From Cellulomonas sp. (GTDB lineage Bacteria > Actinomycetota > Actinomycetes > Actinomycetales > Cellulomonadaceae): a stretch of 8,699 nt of DNA. Location of the stretch: contig DAIDJQ010000189.1 of assembly GCA_027451305.1 (NCBI GenBank), positions 1 through 8,699 on the forward strand, given 5' to 3'. Shown here in pieces: positions 1 through 5,177 of this stretch. The position numbers were made by a program, and so were the translations under genes. The first letter of the stretch is position 1. Every line of letters starts with the position of its first letter. A model generated the notes under the pieces. It was not told the origin of the DNA, ran no database searches, and saw nothing but the letters and a program-made list of their open reading frames with translations.

Positions 1-818
1 GCCAGCAGGCCCAGCACGATGCCGGCTGCCAGCAGGGCGGGGCGCTTGGCCTTCGCCGCCACTGCGAGCAGCTGGATGACGACGTAGAGGATGGATCCGC
101 ACGCGAGCATGAGGAACACGACGGAGAGCGCCTCGCTGGCGAAGCTGTGCCCCACGACCGTGCCGATGAAGGTAGGGCCGCCGCCGATCAGACCGAGGCC
201 CAGCAGGAACGCCCAGCTCGGCCGCTCCCGGGCAGACGCATCCCCACCGGCCAGGGGCGCGACGATCCCGAAGCCTTCGGTCGCGTTGTGCAGGCCGAAC
301 CCGATGACCAGCAGCGTCGCCAGGGCCAGCTCGCCACGGGCGGCTGACTGGCCGATGGCCAAGCCCTCGGCGAAGTTGTGCAGGCCGATGCCCACGGCGA
401 TCATCAGCGCCCATCGCCGCGCCGGCGTCCACGTGGACTGCAAGGCCGCCCCCTGCGCCACAGACATGGCCCCCGGCCCGTACGAGGGTCGGGGCGCGCC
501 AGCGGAGCGGCCCATCCACACCTCGTAGGCCACCAGCGAGCCAAGACCCACCGCCAGGCCCACAGCGAACAGCGCCCCGTAGCCGAGCACGGGAGCCAAT
601 CCGCCGGTGTGGTCGTGCACGGCACCCAGGGCCCGGTCGACCGGCTCCCAAGCGTGCGTGGTCACATCCCAGACGAGGAAGATCAAGATCCCGATCGCCA
701 GCGCGTTCAGCATCAACCGCAGCGCGGGCAGCGGACGGCGAAGGCGGCCCACAGGCAGGCCGAACACGATCGTCGCTCCAGCGATGAACCCCAGCAGCAG
801 GGTCTCCGAGAGACTCAC
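1..818 (-). CDS. ZIP-family divalent metal transporter (ZupT-like), 3' end outside window
   Basis: This is an inner-membrane permease expected to import divalent metal ions (Zn, Fe or Mn). 272 codons are visible from a GTG start at 818; the C-terminus lies beyond position 1. The chain is strongly hydrophobic with about seven membrane segments. Two ZIP signature helices are present: HNFAEG (H147, N148, E151) and HNATEG (H177, N178, E181), which form the binuclear metal site of the family. A further polar helix carries H224. The GTG is chosen because the frame is closed upstream by a TAA within about 30 nt, no other start codon intervenes, and the hydrophobic helix begins right after it; the ribosome site is weak. 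A DtxR/IdeR-type box ends 14 nt upstream, suggesting repression by metal-loaded regulator and hence iron or manganese uptake. Family is confident; the metal is inferred. Confidence 0.9.
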   Translation of the reverse strand, partial: MSLSETLLLGFIAGATIVFGLPVGRLRRPLPALRLMLNALAIGILIFLVWDVTTHAWEPVDRALGAVHDHTGGLAPVLGYGALFAVGLAVGLGSLVAYEVWMGRSAGAPRPSYGPGAMSVAQGAALQSTWTPARRWALMIAVGIGLHNFAEGLAIGQSAARGELALATLLVIGFGLHNATEGFGIVAPLAGGDASARERPSWAFLLGLGLIGGGPTFIGTVVGHSFASEALSVVFLMLACGSILYVVIQLLAVAAKAKRPALLAAGIVLGLL

Positions 819-831
819 AAGCCATCCCGTC

Positions 832-850
832 TTAGGTAAGCCTTACCTTG
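832..850 (-). promoter_or_regulatory. DtxR/IdeR-type iron box upstream of the ZIP gene
   Basis: The plus-strand 19-mer TTAGGTAAGCCTTACCTTG is an odd palindrome. It fits the degenerate DtxR/IdeR consensus TWAGGTWAGSCTWACCTWA at 18 of 19 positions; only the last base differs. It ends 14 nt upstream of the GTG start of the minus-strand ZIP transporter, where a bound repressor would block transcription. The match is read directly from the sequence; control by iron (or by a manganese-sensing family member) is inferred. Confidence 0.8.
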
Positions 851-923
851 CCAAACGTTGCAAGGGTGCCCGATGGCTCAACCAGCGGTCAAGTCGACCC
901 CGCTGACGCCCGGCCTTCGCTCA

Positions 924-1142
924 TCACGGCACGAGGACGCCGATGCCCTGCCCTACCGCCTTGCGGTCAGCCTGGACGCGCCGGTCCGCCACGAAGTGCG
1001 CGTCCATCTCCTCATTCGTCGCCGACACGAACGACGTCAGGCTGTACGCGTCCTGGATCTCCTTCTGAAGCGTCCGCCATCTGGCGTCGGCGACGGCCGC
1101 GCGCAGGGCATCCGACCGGGCCCCGACCCCGGCGGCGGCCAT
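924..1142 (-). CDS. Doubtful small ORF, perhaps a remnant of a decayed gene
   Basis: An open frame runs on the minus strand from a TGA near 1170 to a TGA at 924-926, with an ATG at 1142 giving 72 aa. The product is soluble, with an amphipathic, helix-prone middle (around ARWRTLQKEIQDAYSL) and mixed charged residues, and looks more protein-like than the other frames in this stretch. I do not recognise the family. The ATG lacks a convincing ribosome-binding site, and other frames just upstream look equally short-lived, so it may be the remains of a longer frameshifted gene rather than a working one. It lies in the gene-poor zone between the ZIP gene and the tRNA fragment. Confidence 0.25.
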   Translation of the reverse strand: MAAAGVGARSDALRAAVADARWRTLQKEIQDAYSLTSFVSATNEEMDAHFVADRRVQADRKAVGQGIGVLVP

Positions 1143-1169
1143 GTCGGTCAGCCGGTGACGGGGTCGTGT

Positions 1170-1661
1170 TCACGTACGCCTGGCCGGCGCGGTGTTGCGA
1201 GCACATCCCGCCCTGTCGAACCGTGGTGGGAGCCTGCCCCGCTCTCCCGGACACGTGCCGCGAGATGACGATGTCAGCATCCATGCACCGACCGCGAGGC
1301 TGTCACCGGAGAGGTACAGGACTGCGCCGACGAGGAGCGCGCCCGAACCCCGCTCAGAGCAGATGTACGTGCCAGCGACCAACGGTCTAGAGCGTGCTCG
1401 TGGACGCTGCCAAGGCTGCCATGCGGCGCGACACCCAGGCGGTTGGCCCAGGCAGCATCCCAGGACGACGCGACGCAGGAATCGAGTCTCACGGAGCTGA
1501 CCTGCGCATCTGCAGACTCGAACCCCATACGTCCCATCGCGGAATCGACTTTCGCGAGCCAACGCCGACGCGTCGACCCAGGTCACAGCCCTCACCCGCG
1601 CCCCAGAGCGCACGGTCATGACCGGACTTCGTGTCCGCTTTCTGTCCACCGACAAGCCGAA
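1170..1661. other. Gene-poor stretch, no supported gene
   Basis: No frame on either strand gives a convincing protein. Open frames exist because of high GC, but their translations are rich in Arg, Pro and Ser, switch frame without conserved motifs and lack ribosome sites. One minus-strand frame near 1290-1350 encodes a short hydrophobic run that could be the relic of a membrane segment. The stretch is best read as decayed or intergenic DNA next to an integration site. Confidence 0.5.
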
Positions 1662-1691
1662 AGGCCGCCTCTCCACCCGGAGAAACGGCCT
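1662..1691 (-). terminator. Two-step hairpin, probable terminator of the original tRNA
   Basis: AGGCCG (1662-1667) pairs with CGGCCT (1686-1691), and inside it TCTCC (1670-1674) pairs with GGAGA (1679-1683) around a 4-nt loop. CC and AA form an internal bulge. Read on the minus strand, the hairpin starts 16 nt past the tRNA 3' fragment and is followed by TTTCGGCTTGT, a weak T-rich tract. This is the place and form expected for the intrinsic terminator of the tRNA gene whose 3' end lies at 1708-1743. Confidence 0.55.
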
Positions 1692-1707
1692 CTGACCTGC
1701 CCAAACG

Positions 1708-1743
1708 TGGAGCTGAAGGGACTCGAACCCTCGACCCCCTGCA
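1708..1743 (-). other. 3' end of a tRNA gene (probably tRNA-Ala), likely attachment-site remnant
   Basis: Read on the minus strand, this holds the 3' arm of an anticodon stem (GCAGG), a 5-nt variable loop (GGGTC), a T-arm with stem GAGGG/CCCTT around loop TTCGAGT, an acceptor 3' strand CAGCTCC and discriminator A. CAGCTCCA is typical of bacterial tRNA-Ala. Upstream sequence (above 1744) shows no D-arm, anticodon or 5' acceptor strand, so this is not a complete tRNA. A displaced tRNA 3' end is the usual trace of an element integrated by a tyrosine recombinase into a tRNA gene. In that model the 3' end points towards host DNA, so the element lies on the right. No integrase gene is seen nearby. 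The tRNA fragment is confident; amino-acid identity and attachment role are inferred. Confidence 0.7.
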
Positions 1744-2124
1744 GCGCGACGGCGGGCTCACCGGGCTCGTCGTGCGTCGAGTCGACTGGCGTCGTCTCGG
1801 ACCTTCTCCGCTCTGGCCTGGGACACGACCGAGATCTGCTCGCTGTGACGCCTCCACGATATCGACCTGGGCCGGGTTGTCTCGACCTGGCTGGGTCGTC
1901 CTCGCGCGGAGTTTCTGGCCACTTCTTGTCCACCCCCTGACACCGCCCCAAGGCAGGTGTCCGGGAAGGCGGGGGGGCTCCGCGGCGCACGTTGTCGGCC
2001 TTGGCGAGGCCAGCTGACCACGCTCGCACGACGGCCCGCGCCGGCGATGTCAGGGTCGATCGCGTCGCCGCACCGTGACCTTCGTCCCCCTCTTGTTGCG
2101 TCCCGGGGGTCCAACCTGGCCGTG
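1744..2124. other. Intergenic stretch without recognisable gene
   Basis: Between the tRNA fragment and the inverted repeat before the CMD gene I see no convincing coding region. Minus-strand frames give Arg/Ser-rich translations, one with a mildly coding-like segment near 1760-1900, but without motif, start signal or continuity. It could be eroded element DNA inside the right side of the attachment site. Confidence 0.5.
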
Positions 2125-2159
2125 ATATCAACCTCCTTTGAGGCAATACCTCTTGATAT
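2125..2159. promoter_or_regulatory. Compound inverted repeat, candidate ArsR-family double operator
   Basis: The outer arms ATATCAA (2125-2131) and TTGATAT (2153-2159) are perfectly inverted. Inside lie TTG (2138-2140) and CAA (2144-2146), so the element is two adjacent dyads of the form CAA-N6-TTG (2129-2140 and 2144-2155), centres 15 bp apart. The same spacing occurs before the arsP-type gene (4031-4042) and, in a weaker form, at the arsR start. It ends 17 nt before the CMD gene ATG, so a bound dimer pair would cover the promoter region. I cannot place clear -35 and -10 hexamers. Binding by the local ArsR protein is inferred. Confidence 0.55.
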
Positions 2160-2176
2160 GAGCGCGGGAGAACACC

Positions 2177-2560
2177 ATGACAACTGACACCGGCCCGACC
2201 GTCGAGCAGATCATCGCCAACATGACGACGTCGCTGAACGGGCAGATCCCACCCGCCATTGAGCGGGCGGTGACCGTGATGCCCGAGCTCGTCGTGCGGC
2301 ACGCACAGGACAGCGCATTCGCGATGCCGCCGCAGGGCGGCGCACTGACCAATGAGACGCGGACGCTCATCTATCTCGGTATCGCGCTGGCCACTGGCAG
2401 CCACGCCTGCATCGAGGCGATGACCGACAAGGCCCAGAAGCTGGGCATCGCTGCTGACAAGCTCCTCGAGACCTTCAAGATCGCTCGCTTCGCCGAGGCG
2501 ACCCGCGTCCTCGGAAACGCCGAGCCGCTGCTGGCAAAGCTCGACGGGGTCAAGGCCTGA
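2177..2560 (+). CDS. Carboxymuconolactone decarboxylase/AhpD-fold protein with altered active site
   Basis: A 127-aa cytoplasmic protein of the CMD/AhpD all-helical fold, recognised from the helix with LIYLGIALATG followed by SHACIEAM (residues 75-82) and then KAQKLGI and a final helix. AhpD-type enzymes use Glu-x11-Cys-x2-Cys-x3-His to reduce disulphides or peroxides. Aligned by eye, only the second Cys (C78) remains: Ser75 replaces the first Cys, Met82 the His, and Thr63 sits at the Glu position. It therefore probably does not act as a classic AhpD; a single-Cys thiol enzyme, a binding protein or another CMD-type reaction are open. The start is supported by GGGAG at 2166-2170, 6 nt before ATG. 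It is a single-gene unit behind a compound inverted repeat and ahead of a strong hairpin. Confidence 0.8.
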   Translation: MTTDTGPTVEQIIANMTTSLNGQIPPAIERAVTVMPELVVRHAQDSAFAMPPQGGALTNETRTLIYLGIALATGSHACIEAMTDKAQKLGIAADKLLETFKIARFAEATRVLGNAEPLLAKLDGVKA

Positions 2561-2586
2561 GGTCGGAGCTTTCCGATCGGCCTGGG

Positions 2587-2628
2587 TCACGGTGGCGGCC
2601 GGCGCCCTGGCACCGGTCGCCACCGTGA
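2587..2628. terminator. Strong hairpin after the CMD gene, probable bidirectional terminator
   Basis: TCACGGTGGCG (2587-2597) and CGCCACCGTGA (2618-2628) are perfect inverted repeats. The stem continues with a G-U pair and CCGG/CCGG to give 16 pairs around a 10-nt loop. It begins 26 nt after the CMD stop codon and lies between that plus-strand gene and the convergent minus-strand operon. No clear T-tract follows on either strand, as is common in high-GC actinobacteria. Confidence 0.65.
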
Positions 2629-2757
2629 GACGCCCGGCCCACCCTTGCCCACTGGTCGTCGCCGCTCTCACCGCCGTCCCGCCCGACACGGGGGACTTGG
2701 CGGGCCGGCCCGTTCCCGACGCGGTCGCCGAGGCCGCGGTATCGTCCGGGCCGCGAT

Positions 2758-2778
2758 GGTGAGTTGGACAACCTCACC
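2758..2778 (-). terminator. Small hairpin over the osmC-like stop codon
   Basis: GGTGAG (2758-2763) pairs with CTCACC (2773-2778), and TT/AA can extend the stem past a one-base bulge. On the minus strand the hairpin includes the TGA of the OsmC-like gene, the last gene of its operon. The stem is short and no T-run follows, so termination here is only possible; the stronger hairpin at 2587-2628 is about 130 nt further on. Confidence 0.3.
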
Positions 2779-3217
2779 GCGGCGTCGGCGCCTGGGGCGA
2801 CTTGGCCACGACGTGGCCGTGGACGTCGCAGACCGCCGCCAGGGTGTTGTAGACGGTGCCGAACCGGCGCAGGTTCCGGTGCAGCAGGTCTATCCGGTGC
2901 TGGCTCTCGTTGGTGAGCAGCTGCATCTCGTACTCGATCTCGACGAATCGTGGCGGAACATCCTGCCGTCGGGCGCGCACGTCGACGCTCGCGCGCTCGT
3001 ACCTGAGGGACAGCAGGACCGCGGACCGCTCGAGGTTCTTCATCAGACACGCGGCGAACGCCCCGGCCAGCAGCTCGGCGGGTCCCGGTTCCGCAGAGAT
3101 GTCGTCTGCAGCCCAGGTCGCATCCAGCGGGATGACCTGGTTGCCGGCGGTCAGCGTGGCGCGACCCCCGGCGACGACCTCGGCGTTCACCCGATACTCG
3201 GTCGGCGGCCTGCTCAT
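2774..3217 (-). CDS. OsmC/Ohr-family protein
   Basis: A 147-aa cytoplasmic protein of the OsmC/Ohr fold, a family of Cys-based peroxidases that detoxify organic hydroperoxides; some members have other roles. Residues 44-57 (EPGPAELLAGAFAACL scaffold) carry the first conserved Cys, C57, at the start of the long core helix. A second Cys, C130, sits in AAVCDVHG near the C-terminus, where the family's resolving Cys lies. The ATG at 3217 is preceded by a purine-rich GAGGGGG about 5 nt upstream on the minus strand. It is the third gene after arsR and the thioredoxin-like gene, 56 nt downstream, probably one transcript. OsmC-like genes of this subtype are not standard ars genes; a role in peroxide or thiol stress caused by metalloids is inferred. 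Confidence 0.85.
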   Translation of the reverse strand: MSRPPTEYRVNAEVVAGGRATLTAGNQVIPLDATWAADDISAEPGPAELLAGAFAACLMKNLERSAVLLSLRYERASVDVRARRQDVPPRFVEIEYEMQLLTNESQHRIDLLHRNLRRFGTVYNTLAAVCDVHGHVVAKSPQAPTPR

Positions 3218-3273
3218 GTCATCCCCCTCGGCCCAGTCAGATCACACCGCGGTCCCGCCGAGCACGGGACACG

Positions 3274-3516
3274 TCAGGAGGCCAGGCCCGCAAGGAATTC
3301 GCGGACCTGGGCGGGCCGCGGGACCCGACCGGAGAAGAGGACCTTCTCGTCGACAACCAGGGCGGGGGTCGACATCACGCCGTAGCCCAAGATCGTCGGG
3401 TAGTCCTCGACCTTCTCCACGCTCGCGTCCAGGCCGAGCGCGGCGACCGCGTCCCGCGTCACCCGTTCGAGCGCGACACAGCTGCTGCACCCCGGTCCCA
3501 GGACCTTGATGATCAC
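3274..3516 (-). CDS. Small thioredoxin-like protein (redox-active disulfide type), copy 1
   Basis: An 80-aa minimal thioredoxin-fold protein. It begins with a strand IIKVLG followed by GPGCSSC, giving a CxxC pair at C10 and C13, and has the usual Thr-Pro turn (VMSTPALVVD) where thioredoxins carry the cis-proline. The length and layout match the small thioredoxin_3 / redox-active disulfide protein 2 group. The GTG start at 3516 is chosen because it gives the same N-terminus as the ATG-started paralogue at 5178, has AGGAC about 9 nt upstream, and overlaps the arsR stop as GTGA. By eye, 51 of 80 residues equal the second copy. Likely roles are dithiol exchange or thiophilic metal transfer to a partner; the genes around suggest metalloid handling, but no substrate is shown. 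Confidence 0.88.
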   Translation of the reverse strand: MIIKVLGPGCSSCVALERVTRDAVAALGLDASVEKVEDYPTILGYGVMSTPALVVDEKVLFSGRVPRPAQVREFLAGLAS

Positions 3517-3863
3517 GCGGCGCGTCCTGGCTGCGGGCCCTTGGCCGAACCGGGAAGTGCGGCGGCCAGCCGGTCCAGCGCATCGTCGGCAAGTGAGTAG
3601 TCGATCCACCGGCCGCGTCGGGAAGTGGCGACCAGGCCCGCGTCGCGCAGCACCTTGAGGTGGTAGCTGAGCAGGTTGCCGGCGATCGGGATGCGCTCCT
3701 GGAGGTTGCAGACGCAGGACTGGCTGTCGGCCAGCTGCTGGAGCACCGCCCAGCGGATCGGGTCGGCCACCGCGGTCAGCAGGGCCACGGCATCGGCCGC
3801 GCCTCCGCGATGACCGATGGTCCCCACGACCGGGTCGCCGAGTGCCACTGTCGAATCAGCCAT
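3513..3863 (-). CDS. arsR: ArsR/SmtB-family metalloregulator with Cys-x-Cys motif
   Basis: A 116-aa dimeric winged-helix repressor. The N-terminal helix holds LLTAVADPIRWAVLQQLA, followed by SCVCNL (C50, C52), the helix-3 metalloid-binding motif seen in classical As(III)-sensing ArsR proteins (CVC). The recognition helix is LLSYHLKVLRDAGLV and the wing is RRGRWIDYSL. The Met at 3863 is chosen because a TACACT -10 box ends 6 nt before it, giving a leaderless transcript; in-frame Met codons at 3884 and 3914 would add 7 or 17 residues before it. Its stop overlaps the thioredoxin-like start by 4 nt. It stands divergent to the arsP-type operon and probably controls both directions. Arsenite as inducer is inferred; Sb(III) or other thiophilic ions are possible. 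Confidence 0.92.
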   Translation of the reverse strand: MADSTVALGDPVVGTIGHRGGAADAVALLTAVADPIRWAVLQQLADSQSCVCNLQERIPIAGNLLSYHLKVLRDAGLVATSRRGRWIDYSLADDALDRLAAALPGSAKGPQPGRAA

Positions 3864-3869
3864 GGTTGA
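3856..3869. promoter_or_regulatory. Imperfect dyad over the arsR start, candidate autoregulatory operator
   Basis: On the plus strand TCAGCCATGGTTGA reads as a near-palindrome with one mismatched pair. It has the form CAG-N6-TTG, one base from the CAA-N6-TTG dyads before the CMD and arsP-type genes, and shares TTGA with them. It spans the arsR start codon directly next to the putative -10 box, a suitable place for self-repression. Part of its symmetry comes from the start codon CCATGG context, so the evidence is modest. Confidence 0.35.
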
Positions 3870-3875
3870 AGTGTA
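3870..3875 (-). promoter_or_regulatory. Putative -10 box of a leaderless arsR transcript
   Basis: On the minus strand TACACT fits the actinobacterial TAnnnT -10 pattern. Six bases lie between it and the arsR ATG at 3863, so transcription would start at the A of the start codon. No ribosome site precedes that ATG, which agrees with leaderless translation. No good -35 hexamer is seen. Confidence 0.45.
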
Positions 3876-4008
3876 CGCGGGCATCCCGTGGACGCCGCGG
3901 CGGCACTGACGCACGGGTCGACCCGAGCACGCACGCCAGGCGGACCGGACGACGAGGCGCCGCGGGCGCGTGGACCTACGTCCCGACGGGCGTGAGCCCG
4001 CGAGGTGC

Positions 4009-4014
4009 TACGTT
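4009..4014 (+). promoter_or_regulatory. Putative -10 box of the arsP-type operon
   Basis: TACGTT fits TAnnnT. Counting seven bases on places the transcript start at 4021, exactly the G of a GTG that opens a 26-codon frame. This mirrors the leaderless arrangement at arsR. The -35 region is poor. Confidence 0.4.
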
Positions 4015-4020
4015 TCAGCC

Positions 4021-4101
4021 GTGACTGATACAACGTCGTTTGAATCGACGGCGCTTGAGGTGGCCCGAGCGGCGGTGCCGGGATCGGTCGTGGCCGCATG
4101 A
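4021..4101 (+). CDS. Possible 26-aa leader peptide coupled to the permease gene
   Basis: GTG at 4021 opens 26 sense codons encoding VTDTTSFESTALEVARAA and eight further residues, ending in a TGA that overlaps the permease ATG as ATGA (4098-4101). A putative -10 box places the transcript start on the GTG. The permease itself has no good ribosome site, so its translation could depend on ribosomes finishing this frame. The peptide has no recognised motif. It overlaps the candidate operator at 4027-4046. It could be a chance frame. Confidence 0.35.
   Translation: MTDTTSFESTALEVARAAVPGSVVAA
4027..4046. promoter_or_regulatory. Inverted repeat, candidate ArsR operator of the arsP-type operon
   Basis: GATACAA (4027-4033) and TTGAATC (4040-4046) form a dyad with six of seven pairs matching around a 6-bp spacer. 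The core CAA-N6-TTG (4031-4042) has the same form as the two dyads before the CMD gene. It lies just downstream of the inferred transcript start, where a bound repressor would block the polymerase. Direct symmetry is visible; the regulator is inferred from the adjacent divergent arsR. Confidence 0.5.
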
Positions 4102-5153
4102 GCATCGCGGAGCATGTCCGTGCGCGCACGCCGCTGCGGCGCTGGGTCGGCCTCGGCTCCGCGGCGGTGGTGTGGTTCGCGCTGTACGCGGTGAACGGCC
4201 GGTTCTGGACCTGGCTGGTGGGCGACCTCGTCGGCCTGGACCTGGGCAGCCGGCTCGGGTCCGGCGTGCTGTTCTTCGTGTCCGACTCGGTGAAGATCCT
4301 GCTGCTGCTCGTCGGGATCATCTTCGTCGTCACGGTGCTGCGCTCGTTCATGAGCGTGGAGCGCACGCGGGCGCTGCTGGGCGGGCGCCGCGAGGGCATC
4401 GGCAACGTCATGGCGGCCGGCCTCGGCGTCATCACGCCGTTCTGCTCCTGCTCGGCGGTGCCGGCCTTCATCGGCTTCGTCGCCGCCGGCGTGCCGCTCG
4501 GTGTCACGCTGTCCTTCCTCATCGCCTCCCCGCTGGTCAACGAGGTGGCGATCGCCCTGCTGTTCGGGCTGTTCGGCATCGGGCCCACCGCCCTGTACAT
4601 CGCCGCCGGGCTCGTCATCGCCGTGGTCGCAGGGTTCGTGCTCGGCCGGCTCAAGCTCGAGCGCTGGGTGGAACCGTTCGTCTTCGAGACCCGCCTGGGC
4701 GGCCAGGTGGTCAGCTCGTGGAACGGGCTGACGTGGGACGACCGGATCCAGATGGGCGTCGAGGAGGTCGTCGCGATCCTGCGCCGCATCTGGCCCTACC
4801 TGCTCGTCGGCATCGGGCTCGGGGCCGTGATCCACGGGTGGGCGCCGGCCGACTTCTTCGTCCGCTACGCCGGCGCCGGCAACCCGTTCGCCGTGCTCAT
4901 CGCGGTCGGCATCGGCATCCCGCTGTACTCCAACGCGGCCGGAGTCATGCCGCTGGTCCAGGTGCTGCACGACAAGGGCCTGCCCATGGGCACGCTGCTG
5001 GCCTTCATGATGGCCGTCGTCGCCCTGAGCCTGCCGGAGATGATCCTGCTGCGCCGCGTCCTCAAGCCGCCGCTCATCGCCACCTTCATCACCGTGGTCG
5101 GACTGGGCATCGTCGCGGTCGGCTACCTCTTCAACGCCGTCATCCCGTCCTGA
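4098..5153 (+). CDS. ArsP-type permease (DUF318 / PF03773 family)
   Basis: A 351-aa inner-membrane permease with about eight to ten helices. It carries the family hallmark TPFCSCSAVP (C116, C118) near residues 113-122, then ASPLVNEVAIAL, and in the second half GIPLYSNAAGVMPLVQ and LSLPEMILLRR, the mirrored motif typical of this family. Characterised ArsP exports trivalent organoarsenicals such as MAs(III) and reduced roxarsone; many homologues are untested. ATG 4098 is the only possible start, because an in-frame TGA lies about 40 nt upstream. It has no clear ribosome site but overlaps the stop of a small frame. A thioredoxin-like gene follows after 24 nt, a pairing known for this permease family. 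Family is confident, substrate inferred. Confidence 0.9.
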   Translation: MSIAEHVRARTPLRRWVGLGSAAVVWFALYAVNGRFWTWLVGDLVGLDLGSRLGSGVLFFVSDSVKILLLLVGIIFVVTVLRSFMSVERTRALLGGRREGIGNVMAAGLGVITPFCSCSAVPAFIGFVAAGVPLGVTLSFLIASPLVNEVAIALLFGLFGIGPTALYIAAGLVIAVVAGFVLGRLKLERWVEPFVFETRLGGQVVSSWNGLTWDDRIQMGVEEVVAILRRIWPYLLVGIGLGAVIHGWAPADFFVRYAGAGNPFAVLIAVGIGIPLYSNAAGVMPLVQVLHDKGLPMGTLLAFMMAVVALSLPEMILLRRVLKPPLIATFITVVGLGIVAVGYLFNAVIPS

Positions 5154-5177
5154 CCCACCCACGAGAGAGGCACCACC

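Noticed and set aside
858..1268. 136-codon plus-strand frame
   Set aside because: Its Arg-rich middle is the antisense of the more protein-like minus frame; no ribosome site and no family resemblance.
1708..1790. Complete tRNA gene
   Set aside because: No D-arm, anticodon loop or 5' acceptor strand follows the 3' part on the minus strand.
1616..2689. 357-codon minus-strand frame across the tRNA fragment and the CMD gene
   Set aside because: It runs antisense through a recognised CMD gene, a hairpin and the tRNA end; the peptide VEGSSPFSST in it is the known by-product of translating a tRNA 3' region.
4008..5162. Long minus-strand frame opposite the ArsP-type permease
   Set aside because: Its translation is Asp/His/Gln/Arg-rich without motifs, the usual antisense shadow of a high-GC membrane protein gene.
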